Source of the DNA: an uncultured Solirubrobacterales bacterium
Lineage (GTDB): Bacteria; Actinomycetota; Thermoleophilia; Solirubrobacterales; Thermoleophilaceae
Reading direction: 5' to 3'
NCBI GenBank assembly: GCA_902806245.1
Contig: CADCVU010000088.1
Span: 1 to 40,022, forward strand
Length of the DNA: 40,022 nt
Shown one piece after another: positions 18,551 through 27,253 of this stretch. The number at the start of each line of letters is the position of its first letter. The stretch's first letter is position 1. The translations under genes were made by a program, and so were the position numbers. The notes beneath the pieces were generated by a model. The model ran no database searches and had not been told where the DNA came from. It was given only the letters and a program-made list of their open reading frames with translations.

Positions 18551-19978
18551 TCAGGCCAGCGTGACGAGCTCCTCGAGCGCGTACTTGCCGTTCGCCGCAC
18601 CCGTGCGTGCCAGCGGATAGTCACCCGTGAAGCACGCGTCGCAGTGGGTCTCGCGCTCGACGCCCACCGCCTCGTACACCCCCTCGAGCGACAGGTAGGC
18701 CAGCGAGTCGCAGCCGAGCTCGGCCGCCACCTCCTCGGCGGTGCGCTCGTGCGCGATCATCTCCTGCGGCGTCGACATGTCGATGCCGTAGTGGCACGGG
18801 TGGCGGATGGCCGGTGCGGAGATGCGCAGGTGGACCTCGGTGGCGCCCGCGCCGCGCAGCATCCCGACGATCTGGCGCGTGGTGTTCCCGCGGACGATCG
18901 AGTCGTCGACCACGACGACGCGCTGGCCGCCGACGACCTCGGGCAGCGGGTTGAACTTCATGCGCAGGCCGTGCTTGCGCAGCTCCTGACCGGGCTGGAT
19001 GAACGTGCGGGCCACGTAGCGGTTCTTGATCAGCCCGTCGTCGCGGGGGATGCCGGAGGCCAGCGAGTAGCCCGCCGCGGCCGGGTTGCCCGAGTCGGGC
19101 ACGGCCACGACGACGTCGGCCTCGACCGGCGCCTCACGCGCGAGGATCTCCCCCATGCGCCGGCGGGCGACCTGGGTGCGCACGCCCTCGAGCACCGAGT
19201 CGGGCCGGGCGAAGTAGATGTGCTCGAAGACGCAGAAGGCGCGGCGGTCGGAGTGGGCGATCTGGCGGCTCTCGAGGCCTCGCTCCGACAGGGAGATCAT
19301 CTCGCCCGGCGCAACCTCGCGCACCAGCTCGGCGCCGATGATGTCGAAGGCGCAGCTCTCGGAGGCGACGCAGTAGCGATCCCCCAGGCGTCCGAGCGAG
19401 AGCGGACGCAGACCGAGCGGATCGCGGAAGGCGACGACGGCATCGCGGGTCATGACCACGGTCGAGAGCGCGCCCTCGAGCCGTGGGACGACCTCGGCGA
19501 CGGCGTCCTCGACGGTGTCGGCCTCGTGGGTCGAGATGAGCGCCGCGATCAGCTCGGAGTCCGATGTCGAGCGCAGCTGCACCCCCTGTGCGCTCAGCTC
19601 GTCGTGAAGCTCGACCGCGTTGATCAGGTTGCCGTTGTGGGCGAGCGCGAGCTCACGATGGTCGGAGCGGTAGATCGGCTGGGCGTTCTCCCACGCCGAG
19701 GAGCCGGTGGTCGAGTACCGCACGTGGCCGAGAGCCATGTCGCCGCCGAGCGCGCGCAGCTTCGACTCGTCGAAGACCTGCGAGACGAGGCCGAGGTCGC
19801 GGAGGGTCATGATGTGGCCGGACTCGTCGCTCGTGGCGATGCCGGCCGATTCCTGGCCGCGGTGCTGGAGCGCGTAGAGCGCGAAGTAGGCGAGCCGCGC
19901 CACCTCGGATCCGGGTGCGTAAAGGCCGAAGACGCCGCACTCGTCGCGCGGTCCGTCCCGGTCGGGAATCGGCTCCAT
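18551..19978 (-). CDS. purF: Amidophosphoribosyltransferase
   Basis: MEPIPDRDGPRDECGVFGLYAPGSEVARLAYFALYALQHRGQESAGIA; PRPP motif RVVVVDDSIVRGNTTRQIV. ATG at 19978; in-frame TTG at 19987 also possible. Confidence 0.97.
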   Translation of the reverse strand: MEPIPDRDGPRDECGVFGLYAPGSEVARLAYFALYALQHRGQESAGIATSDESGHIMTLRDLGLVSQVFDESKLRALGGDMALGHVRYSTTGSSAWENAQPIYRSDHRELALAHNGNLINAVELHDELSAQGVQLRSTSDSELIAALISTHEADTVEDAVAEVVPRLEGALSTVVMTRDAVVAFRDPLGLRPLSLGRLGDRYCVASESCAFDIIGAELVREVAPGEMISLSERGLESRQIAHSDRRAFCVFEHIYFARPDSVLEGVRTQVARRRMGEILAREAPVEADVVVAVPDSGNPAAAGYSLASGIPRDDGLIKNRYVARTFIQPGQELRKHGLRMKFNPLPEVVGGQRVVVVDDSIVRGNTTRQIVGMLRGAGATEVHLRISAPAIRHPCHYGIDMSTPQEMIAHERTAEEVAAELGCDSLAYLSLEGVYEAVGVERETHCDACFTGDYPLARTGAANGKYALEELVTLA

Positions 19979-19983
19979 GGGGC

Positions 19984-22224
19984 TCAAGAGAAGTGGTCCG
20001 CGACGCCACGTTCGAAGGCAGTTGCAGCGGCGGCGACCTCGATCTCGAGTCTAGCGGTGGCGCCGGTCTCGACCGTCAGGTGCTCCCCGCCGGTCTCGCC
20101 GAGGATGAGGGCGGTGTCGGGCGCGAGGCTGGCGACGAGCTGCTCGACCGAGTCATGGGGGCCGGCCACCACCATCCCGCCGGGACCCTCGCCGAAGAGA
20201 GCCACCTCGAGCGCGTCCGCCTCCGCTTCGCCCTCGCCGACGCGCGCGACGAGCGCGTCTAGGTCGACCTGCGCGCCGACACCATGAGCCAGGCACGACT
20301 CGGCGAGGGCGCAGGCCAGGCCGCCGTCGGAGACGTCGTGAGCGGTGGCCAGCACGCCGGCGCGAACGGCCGCGCGGGCCGCTTCGAGGGCTCGGGCGTG
20401 CGCCTCGAGGTCGAGCTCCGGGAGGCCGTCCGCCATCTCGCCGCGCAGCGCTTCGAGCTCCGACCCGGCGAGCGCGGGAAGGAACGGACCGAGCAGGGCG
20501 ATGGCGTGGCCGTCCTCGACGAAGCCCGTTTCCGGCAGCGAGCCGGGATCGGGCACGCGCCCCACCATCCCGACCACCGGCGTCGGGTAGATCGGCCCGC
20601 CGCCGCCCTCGTTGTAGAGCGACACGTTGCCGCCCACCACCGCCACGCCGAGCCCGCGACACGCATCGGCCAGCCCGCTCACCGCCTGCTCGAGCTGCCA
20701 GGCGATGTGGGGCTTCTCGGGGTTGGCGAAGTTGAGGCAGTTGGTCAGCCCGAGCGGCTCCGCGCCGACGCAGGCCAGGTTGCGCGCGCACTCGAGCACG
20801 GCCTCGACCGCACCCGTGTAGGGATCGCAGGCCACGCGACGGCCGTTGCCGTCGATCGACATGGCTATGGCGCCGCTCGCCCCGTCGTGGGCCAGGTGCA
20901 GCACGGCGGCGTCGGAGGACCCCGGCCGGCGCACGGTCCGCGAGCCGACGAGGCCGTCGTACTGCTCGTAGGCCCAGCGCTTCGAGGCGATGTTGTTCGA
21001 GCCCAGCAGGGCGAGCAGCGTCGATCGGAGGTCGGCCCCGGCTGTAAGGCGCGCGCGCGGAGGCGCGTACACCGGCTCGGGCGGCCGCTCGGGAGCGAGG
21101 TCATAGAGCGGGCAGTCGTCTACGAGCGCCTCGACCGGCATGTCGCCGACCGGCTCGCCCTGCTCGAGCACCCGCAGGCGCCGGGTGTCGGTGACCGCGC
21201 CGATCGCCGTGCAGCGGACGTCCCACTCGTCGCAGACCGCGCGCACCGCATCGAGCCGCGCGGGCTCGACGACGCACAGCATCCGTTCCTGCGACTCCGA
21301 GACCATCACCTCGAAGGCCTCCATGCCCGGCTCGCGCCGCGGCACCCGCGCCACGTCGAGATCGATCCCGACCTCGCCCTTCGAGGCCATCTCCGACGCG
21401 CTCGAGGACAGGCCCGCGGCCCCGAGGTCCTGCAGCGACTCGAGCAGCTCGCGGTCGAGCAGCTCGAGGCAGCACTCGAGCACCTTCTTCTCCTCGAACG
21501 GATCGCCGATCTGCACGCTCGGTCGCTTCGACGCGCTCCCCTCGCCGAGCTCGGCGCTCGCGAGCACGGAGGCGCCGCCGATGCCGTCGCGGCCGGTCAT
21601 AGCTCCCAGCAGCACCACCAGGTTCCCCACCCCCGCCGCCGCGCTGCGCACCAGCCGCTTCCGCGGAGCGATCCCGACGCACATCGCGTTGATCAGGCAG
21701 TTGTGTTCATAAGGCTCGCCGAAGAGGATCTCTCCCCCCACCGTGGCCACGCCGATCGAGTTGCCGTAGTGGCCGATACCGGCCACCGCCCCGTTCATCA
21801 GATAGCGCGAGCGCGGCGAGTCGAGCGGCCCGAAGCGCAGCGAGTCGAGCACGGCGATCGGCCGCGCCCCGATCGCGAACACGTCGCGCAGGATGCCGCC
21901 GACGCCGGTGGCCGCGCCCTGGAAGGGCTCGACCGCGCTCGGGTGGTTGTGCGATTCGACCTTGAAGGCGACCGCGAGCCCGTCGCCCACGTCGACCGCG
22001 CCGGCGTTCTCGCCCGGGCCCATGACCACGTGCTCACCCTCGGTCGGCAGCCGCCCGAGCAGCTTGCGCGAGTGCTTGTAGGCGCAGTGCTCCGACCACA
22101 TCAGCGAGAAGACCGCGAGCTCCACGCGGTTGGGCTCACGGCCGAGCTTGTCGATGATGCGCTCGTACTCGGAGTCGGTCAGGCCGAGCTCTCGGTGGCG
22201 CTGCGCCGTCGCGACCTCGCTCAC
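19984..22224 (-). CDS. purL: Phosphoribosylformylglycinamidine synthase, large subunit
   Basis: GTG start at 22224, ..FSLMWSEHCAYKHSRKLLGRLPTEGEHVVMGPGENAGAVDVGDGLAVAFKVESHNHPSAVEPFQGAATGVGGILRD... Confidence 0.97.
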   Translation of the reverse strand: MSEVATAQRHRELGLTDSEYERIIDKLGREPNRVELAVFSLMWSEHCAYKHSRKLLGRLPTEGEHVVMGPGENAGAVDVGDGLAVAFKVESHNHPSAVEPFQGAATGVGGILRDVFAIGARPIAVLDSLRFGPLDSPRSRYLMNGAVAGIGHYGNSIGVATVGGEILFGEPYEHNCLINAMCVGIAPRKRLVRSAAAGVGNLVVLLGAMTGRDGIGGASVLASAELGEGSASKRPSVQIGDPFEEKKVLECCLELLDRELLESLQDLGAAGLSSSASEMASKGEVGIDLDVARVPRREPGMEAFEVMVSESQERMLCVVEPARLDAVRAVCDEWDVRCTAIGAVTDTRRLRVLEQGEPVGDMPVEALVDDCPLYDLAPERPPEPVYAPPRARLTAGADLRSTLLALLGSNNIASKRWAYEQYDGLVGSRTVRRPGSSDAAVLHLAHDGASGAIAMSIDGNGRRVACDPYTGAVEAVLECARNLACVGAEPLGLTNCLNFANPEKPHIAWQLEQAVSGLADACRGLGVAVVGGNVSLYNEGGGGPIYPTPVVGMVGRVPDPGSLPETGFVEDGHAIALLGPFLPALAGSELEALRGEMADGLPELDLEAHARALEAARAAVRAGVLATAHDVSDGGLACALAESCLAHGVGAQVDLDALVARVGEGEAEADALEVALFGEGPGGMVVAGPHDSVEQLVASLAPDTALILGETGGEHLTVETGATARLEIEVAAAATAFERGVADHFS

Positions 22225-22904
22225 GCGGGCACCGCGGCGCCCTCGGTCACGTGCTGGGCGACGGACTCGAACAGCTTCCCGCCGTCGACCGAGCCGGTAA
22301 GCGGATCGGTCGCGTGCTCGGGGTGCGGCATCAGCCCGAGCACGTTGCCCGCCGCGTTGGTGACCCCGGCCGCGTCGCGAGCCGATCCGTTCGGGTTGTG
22401 CCCCGCGGCGTAGCGCAGCGCGATCTGCCCGGCGGCCTCGAGCTCGTCGAGCTCCGCTTCCGACGCGTGGAAGCGCCCGGCGCCGTGCTTGACCGGAAGC
22501 GACAGCCGCTCCCCGCGCGCGCACGCGCGCGTGAAGGCGGTGGCGGGGTTGGCCACGCCGACCTCGACCTGGCGGCAGAGGAAGCGCAGCCCGGTGTTGG
22601 GCAGCAGGGCGCCGGGGAGCAGACCGGCCTCACACAGGACCTGGAAGCCGTTGCAGATGCCGAGCACAGGCCCGCCGGCGCGGGCGAACTCGGTGACCGC
22701 CTCCATGACCGGGGAGAAGCGCGCGATCGCCCCGACGCGCAGATAGTCGCCGTAGGAGAAGCCACCGGGCAGGACGACGACGTCGACACCGTGCAGGTCG
22801 CGGTCGCGGTGCCAGAGGATCTCGGCCTCGCCGAAGCGTCGGCAGGCGAGCAGGGCGTCGACCTCGTCGCACGACCCGGGAAAGCGGACGACGCCGAGCT
22901 TCAC
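22221..22904 (-). CDS. purQ: Phosphoribosylformylglycinamidine synthase, glutaminase subunit
   Basis: VKLGVVRFPGSCDEVDALLACRR.., VLPGGFSYGDYLRVGAIARFS, GICNGFQVLCEAGLLPG, GLMPHPEHA. Confidence 0.97.
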   Translation of the reverse strand: MKLGVVRFPGSCDEVDALLACRRFGEAEILWHRDRDLHGVDVVVLPGGFSYGDYLRVGAIARFSPVMEAVTEFARAGGPVLGICNGFQVLCEAGLLPGALLPNTGLRFLCRQVEVGVANPATAFTRACARGERLSLPVKHGAGRFHASEAELDELEAAGQIALRYAAGHNPNGSARDAAGVTNAAGNVLGLMPHPEHATDPLTGSVDGGKLFESVAQHVTEGAAVPA

Positions 22905-23137
22905 GCCCGCCCGCCGTCGTCGACCTGAACCTCGTAGTCCTCGATGAGCGGGTTGGCCAGCAGCTGCTCGCACATCTCCTCGACGCACGCGGGGTCTGCG
23001 ACCTCGAGATCGACCAGCCGGCCGACGTGGACGGACTCGACCCCCGTGAAGCCGAGCGCCGGAAGGGCGCGCTCGACCGCCTGGCCCTGCGGATCGAGGA
23101 TGCCCTCCTTGGGACGGATGAGGACGCGGACCTTCAC
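22901..23137 (-). CDS. purS: Phosphoribosylformylglycinamidine synthase subunit PurS
   Basis: VKVRVLIRPKEGILDPQGQAVERALPALGFTGVESVHVGRLVDLEV; GTG start at 23137; GTGA overlap with purQ. Confidence 0.94.
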   Translation of the reverse strand: MKVRVLIRPKEGILDPQGQAVERALPALGFTGVESVHVGRLVDLEVADPACVEEMCEQLLANPLIEDYEVQVDDGGRA

Positions 23138-23302
23138 CGCCGCGAGGTGGGTGCGGGAGGCAACACGGGAGCCACCACCCAATCTTAGGTGCTGGCTCGG
23201 AGGCCGCTCACGTCCGCGAGTCAGCGGGGCCGCGCTCCAGGATGAGGGTAAGGCGGATCGCGTCGTTCCGGGAGGACGACGCGGTGGGAAGCTACCAGCG
23301 GC

Positions 23303-24196
23303 TCAGGGTGCCGCCGTGCGCTCGATCCACGCCGAGAAGGGCTCGCCCGTGATCCGCTCGTAGGCTTCGATGTACCTCGCGCGCGTTCCTCCGGTTACAT
23401 CCTCGGGCAGCGGCGGCGCCGGCGGCGTGCGGTCCCACCCCGCGCCCGTCACCCAGTCGCGCACGAACTGCTTGTCGAAGGAGCGCTGGCCGCGGCCGGG
23501 CGCGTACTCGTCGGCCGGCCAGAACCGCGAGGAGTCGGGCGTGAAGACCTCGTCGCCGAGCACGATCTCACCGGCGGCGGTGCGGCCGAACTCGAGCTTG
23601 GTGTCGGCGAGGATGATCCCGCGCTCACGCGCGTGCGCGCCCGCGAAGCGATACAGCTCGAGCGAGAGCCGCCGCAGCTCCTCGAGCAGGTCGAGATCGC
23701 CGACGATCTCGGCGGCACGATCGAACGAGACGTTCTCGTCGTGGTCGCCGACCTCGGCCTTGGTGGCCGGTGTGAAGATCGGCTCCGGGAGCTCGGCCGA
23801 CTCCTCGAGGCCCGGAGGCAGCTCGATCCCGCAGACGGCGCCGGTCTGCTGGTAGTCCTTCCAGCCCGACCCGGTCAGGTAGCCGCGCACCACGCACTCG
23901 ACGGGGAACATCTCGAGCTCCTCGACGAGCAGCCCGCGCCCGCGCGCCGCGTCGGGCACCTCGGTGTAGGAGACGAGGTGGTTGCGGCAGATCTCGGCCG
24001 TGCGCTCGAACCAGAACGCCGACAGGCCGGCGAGCACCTTGCCCTTGTCCGGCACGGGCGTCGGGTGGACGACGTCGTAGGTCGAGACGCGGTCCGAGGC
24101 GACCATGAGCAGCCGGCCGTCGACGCGGTACATCTCGCGGACCTTGCCGCTGGCCACGAGCTCGAGGTTGTCCAGGGAGGTCTCGGCAGCGGCCAC
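23303..24196 (-). CDS. purC: SAICAR synthetase; also the C-terminal part of a continuous TetR-PurC ORF
   Basis: LELVASGKVREMYRVDGRLLMVASDRVSTYDVVHPTPVPDKGKVLAGLSAFWF..; GTG at 24196 is a possible internal start; no stop codon separates it from the upstream TetR reading frame. Confidence 0.93.
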   Translation of the reverse strand: MAAAETSLDNLELVASGKVREMYRVDGRLLMVASDRVSTYDVVHPTPVPDKGKVLAGLSAFWFERTAEICRNHLVSYTEVPDAARGRGLLVEELEMFPVECVVRGYLTGSGWKDYQQTGAVCGIELPPGLEESAELPEPIFTPATKAEVGDHDENVSFDRAAEIVGDLDLLEELRRLSLELYRFAGAHARERGIILADTKLEFGRTAAGEIVLGDEVFTPDSSRFWPADEYAPGRGQRSFDKQFVRDWVTGAGWDRTPPAPPLPEDVTGGTRARYIEAYERITGEPFSAWIERTAAP

Positions 24197-24844
24197 GGGA
24201 GCGAGGCTAACAGCGTCGGGCGCAGGGTCGGCGCTTCGCGTGCTGGCCCCGGCGAGCAACAGCGAGAGGACCTCGCCGAACAGGCCGTCGGGCACCGACT
24301 CGGGGTCGACGAGCCGCTGGAGGGAGAGCCCGTCGGCGAGGGCGTCGATGGCGGTGGCCAGCTGCTCGGCCGGCAGCGTCGGGCGCAGGCCGAGCTCGCG
24401 CGCCGATTCGTCGATCAGGCGAGCCGTCGCCGCGCGGGGCTCGGCGTAGGCCGCGGCGAAGCGGGGACGAACCTCGGGATCGCGCACGGCGTAGGCCCAG
24501 AACTCCATGAACAGGAGGATCTGGTCGGGCTCACGCTCGACGAAGCGCATCCACTCGGCCGCGGCGCCGTGGGCGCGCTCCTCAACGGTCGGGCGCTCGG
24601 CGACCGCCTCGGCCACCCGGCCGCTCACGCGCTCCACGTTGCGGGTCAGCAGGGCCAGGAAGAGCTCCTCCTTGCCGCTGAAGTTCGAGTAGAGCGCACC
24701 GGTCGAGAAACCGGCCTCCCCCGCCACCTCCTCCACGGATGCGCCCGCATAGCCCTCGCGCGCGAAGACCCGCGCCGCGGCCTCGAGCAACCGCTCGCGG
24801 GTCTCCGCCCTGCGCTCCTGACGGCTCGGCCGCGGACTCGTCAT
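24197..24844 (-). CDS. TetR-family transcriptional regulator, in frame with purC and without an intervening stop
   Basis: MTSPRPSRQERRAETRERLLEAAARVFAREGYAGASVEEVAGEAGFSTGALYSNFSGKEELFLALL is a canonical TetR HTH. Reading frame 24844 to 23303 is continuous (513 aa if fused); the lower boundary given here is the purC internal start, not a stop codon. Confidence 0.88.
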
Positions 24845-24880
24845 CAACGCGCAGCCTACCGATTGCATACCCGTGCCTAT

Positions 24881-24902
24881 TCGGATAGTGTCGGTTATCC
24901 GA
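24881..24902. promoter_or_regulatory. Inverted repeat between the TetR gene and the divergent diiron gene (candidate operator)
   Basis: TCGGATA-GTGTCGGT-TATCCGA, perfect 7-bp arms; overlaps a TAGTGT -10-like hexamer. Confidence 0.6.
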
Positions 24903-24931
24903 GCCCGAGATCGAGCCGTCAAGGAGCCCGC

Positions 24932-26218
24932 ATGGCCGTCACCGAAGCACCTCGCCTGGCCGTCGACAACGTCAGCTACGAGGACCTCTACGCGCGCTGG
25001 GAGCGCGGCAACTGGCGCGCCACCGAGCTCGACTTCTCGGCCGACCGCGAGCACTGGCACGAGCGCTTCTCCGATCTCGAGCGCCGGGCCGCCCTGTGGA
25101 ACTACGCGCTGTTCTTCTGGGGAGAAGACTCCGTCGCCGACAATCTCTCCCCCTACATCGACGCCGCACCGCGCGAGGAGCAGAAGTACTTCCTGGCCAC
25201 CCAGCAGGTCGACGAGGCCCGCCACGCCGTCTTCTTCGGGCGGTTCCTGCGCGAGGTCGTGGGCGTGGGCGGCGGCGACACCGCATCGACGCTCGCGGCC
25301 ATCGAGCCGCAGCTCACGTGGGGCTTCAAGAAGCTCTTCAACCGCCTCGACGAGATGGCCGACGAGCTGCGCGCAGATCGCTCGAAGCCGAAGCTGGCCG
25401 CCGCGGTCGCTCTCTACCACCTCCTCATCGAGGCCGCGGTGGCCCAGTCGGGCCAGCACTTCATCGCGAGCTACCTCGAGCAGCGTCAGGTCATGCCGGG
25501 CTTCCGCGAGGGGATCGAGAACGTCGCCTCCGACGAGCAGCGCCACATCGGCTTCGGCGTCAAGCTGCTGGCCGACCTCCAGGCCGAGGACTCCGACTGC
25601 GCCGCCGCCGTGGCCGAGGAGCTGCGCTCGACGGCGCGCTTCTCGGTCGCCCTGTTCGTGCCCCCGGGCTGGGACCGCCGCTACACCGAGGCGTTCGGAT
25701 ACACGCTCGAGGAGATCTACGCCGACGGCAACCGCTCGATCGAGTCGAAGCTACGGGCTGCGGGAATGCCGCTGGAGGAGCTGCCCGGTCCGCCGGTCAT
25801 GCCGCGCGGGCTCGACGCCGACGAGCGCGCACGCAACGTCATCGCCCTGCTCCAGGCCGGGTACCTGGGCGAGAAGAACGGACCGGCGGCCTCCGATCCC
25901 GGCTCTCAGCAGCTGCTCTTCGAGACCATGGCACGCACGGTCTCACCGGAGCACGGGCTCGATCGGCCCACGACCTTCCAGTGGGAGTTCAAGGACGCCC
26001 GCCCGTGGCACCTGCACGTCGACAACGGGTCGGCGCACGCGCACGCGCACGAGGGCCGGGTCGAGGACGCGGCCGTGCGGCTGAGCTGTCGCTTCGACGA
26101 CTGGGTCGACGTCTTCGCCGGGCGACTCGACCCCAAGCGGGCGATGGCCACCGGCCGGCTGCGGCCGCGCGGCAACGTCAGGGCGCTGCTGAGGATGGGC
26201 CGGATGTTCGGCGGCTGA
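24932..26218 (+). CDS. R2-like (ribonucleotide-reductase small-subunit-like) diiron protein with C-terminal SCP2-like domain
   Basis: Diiron ligand pattern: ..FFWGEDSVADN.., ..VDEARHAVFFG.., ..LLIEAAVAQSGQHF.., ..SDEQRHIGFG..; C-terminal AVRLSCRFDDWVDVFAGRLDPKRAMATGRLRPRGNVRALLRMGRMF resembles SCP2. Confidence 0.85.
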   Translation: MAVTEAPRLAVDNVSYEDLYARWERGNWRATELDFSADREHWHERFSDLERRAALWNYALFFWGEDSVADNLSPYIDAAPREEQKYFLATQQVDEARHAVFFGRFLREVVGVGGGDTASTLAAIEPQLTWGFKKLFNRLDEMADELRADRSKPKLAAAVALYHLLIEAAVAQSGQHFIASYLEQRQVMPGFREGIENVASDEQRHIGFGVKLLADLQAEDSDCAAAVAEELRSTARFSVALFVPPGWDRRYTEAFGYTLEEIYADGNRSIESKLRAAGMPLEELPGPPVMPRGLDADERARNVIALLQAGYLGEKNGPAASDPGSQQLLFETMARTVSPEHGLDRPTTFQWEFKDARPWHLHVDNGSAHAHAHEGRVEDAAVRLSCRFDDWVDVFAGRLDPKRAMATGRLRPRGNVRALLRMGRMFGG

Positions 26219-26241
26219 CCGACTCGAGGCCGGCCAGGTCT

Positions 26242-26589
26242 TCAGCGCGTCGCCGGCCCCGACTCGGACCCATCCTCGGTACCAGCCGCCCACTCGCGCA
26301 TGGCCTGCATGGCCGGGGCGAGACTGAGGCCGCGGTCGGTGAGTGAGTAGGTCACGGTGATGGGCGAGCCGGTGTCGACGTGACGCTCGACGAGTCCGGC
26401 CTCGCTCAGTTCGCGCAGGCGCTCGCTCAGAACCCGCTGGGATAGCCCGGGCACCGCCCGCGCGAGCTCCCCGAACCGGGCCGGGCGCTGGAGCAGCACG
26501 TCGATGATCACCGCGTTCCAGCGCTTGCCGAACAGCTCGAAGGCACTCGCAAGGCGGGGGCACGACTGTAGTTCCGCTGGCTCCGTCAC
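26242..26589 (-). CDS. HxlR-family transcriptional regulator
   Basis: CPRLASAFELFGKRWNAVIIDVLLQRPARFGELARAVPGLSQRVLSERLRELSEAGLVERHV. GTG at 26589 (or TTG at 26613). Confidence 0.9.
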   Translation of the reverse strand: MTEPAELQSCPRLASAFELFGKRWNAVIIDVLLQRPARFGELARAVPGLSQRVLSERLRELSEAGLVERHVDTGSPITVTYSLTDRGLSLAPAMQAMREWAAGTEDGSESGPATR

Positions 26590-26612
26590 GCATGCTACCT
26601 TAGCGACGTACA

Positions 26613-26635
26613 AAACGTAAGTAACGCTTACGTTT
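26613..26635. promoter_or_regulatory. Perfect inverted repeat between hxlR-like and doxX-like genes (candidate operator)
   Basis: AAACGTAAG-TAACG-CTTACGTTT, 9-bp perfect arms, 5-nt spacer. Confidence 0.7.
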
Positions 26636-26663
26636 CAGTCGTTTACCGAAAGGAAGTCGCGAG

Positions 26664-27182
26664 ATGGAAGCTGGACTGCTGTTGATCCAGGTCGTCGTAG
26701 GTGCCCTCGTGGCCGGCCACGGCGCCCAGAAGCTGTTCGGGGCCTTCGGCGGTCCCGGTCTCGAGGGGTTCGGTGGGTTCCTCGGCTCGATCGGTCTTCG
26801 GCCCGCGGGTCCTCTGGCCTTCGCGGCGGGAGCCAGTGAGCTCGTGGGTGGACTCCTGCTCGCCCTCGGGCTGGCCACGCCGCTCGCCGCGCTGTTGATC
26901 GTCGCGGTCATGGTCGTCGCCGCGCGCACCGCGCACGCCGGCAAGGGCGTATGGGCCCAGGAGGGCGGCTGGGAGCTCAACCTCACCTACGGCGTGGTCG
27001 CCCTCGGGCTGGCGGCCAACGGCGCGGGCGCCTGGTCGCTCGACGCGGTGATCGGGTGGGACGTCGCCGGTTTGCTGTGGGCGGTGGGCGCCCTCGTCCT
27101 CGGTGTGGCCGGCGGGCTGAGCGTGCTCGTGCTCGGACGTGACCGCCGCTCGGCGGATCGGACCGCCGCGGTCGGCGCCTAG
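26664..27182 (+). CDS. DoxX-family membrane protein
   Basis: LLLIQVVVGALVAGHGAQKLFGAFGGPGLEGFGGFLGSIGLRPAGPLAFAAGASELVGGLLLALGLATPLAALLIVAVM. Confidence 0.9.
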   Translation: MEAGLLLIQVVVGALVAGHGAQKLFGAFGGPGLEGFGGFLGSIGLRPAGPLAFAAGASELVGGLLLALGLATPLAALLIVAVMVVAARTAHAGKGVWAQEGGWELNLTYGVVALGLAANGAGAWSLDAVIGWDVAGLLWAVGALVLGVAGGLSVLVLGRDRRSADRTAAVGA

Positions 27183-27200
27183 CCGTCCCGGCGCATACCT

Positions 27201-27230
27201 CCGCCCCGTCGCGCTCAAGCGGCGGGGCGG
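27201..27230 (+). terminator. Hairpin downstream of the DoxX gene (terminator candidate)
   Basis: CCGCCCCG ... CGGGGCGG, 8-bp stem with 14-nt loop; no U tract. Confidence 0.3.
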
Positions 27231-27253
27231 GGCGCGCCGTTCCGGACCCCCGT

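Noticed and set aside
18644-22413. Long plus-strand ORFs (547 and 709 aa) opposite purF and purL
   Set aside because: Antisense shadows with biased composition; purF and purL are certain.
24845-25546. N-terminal extension of the 747-aa TetR-PurC ORF
   Set aside because: It lies antisense to the diiron gene; the TetR domain begins at ATG 24844.
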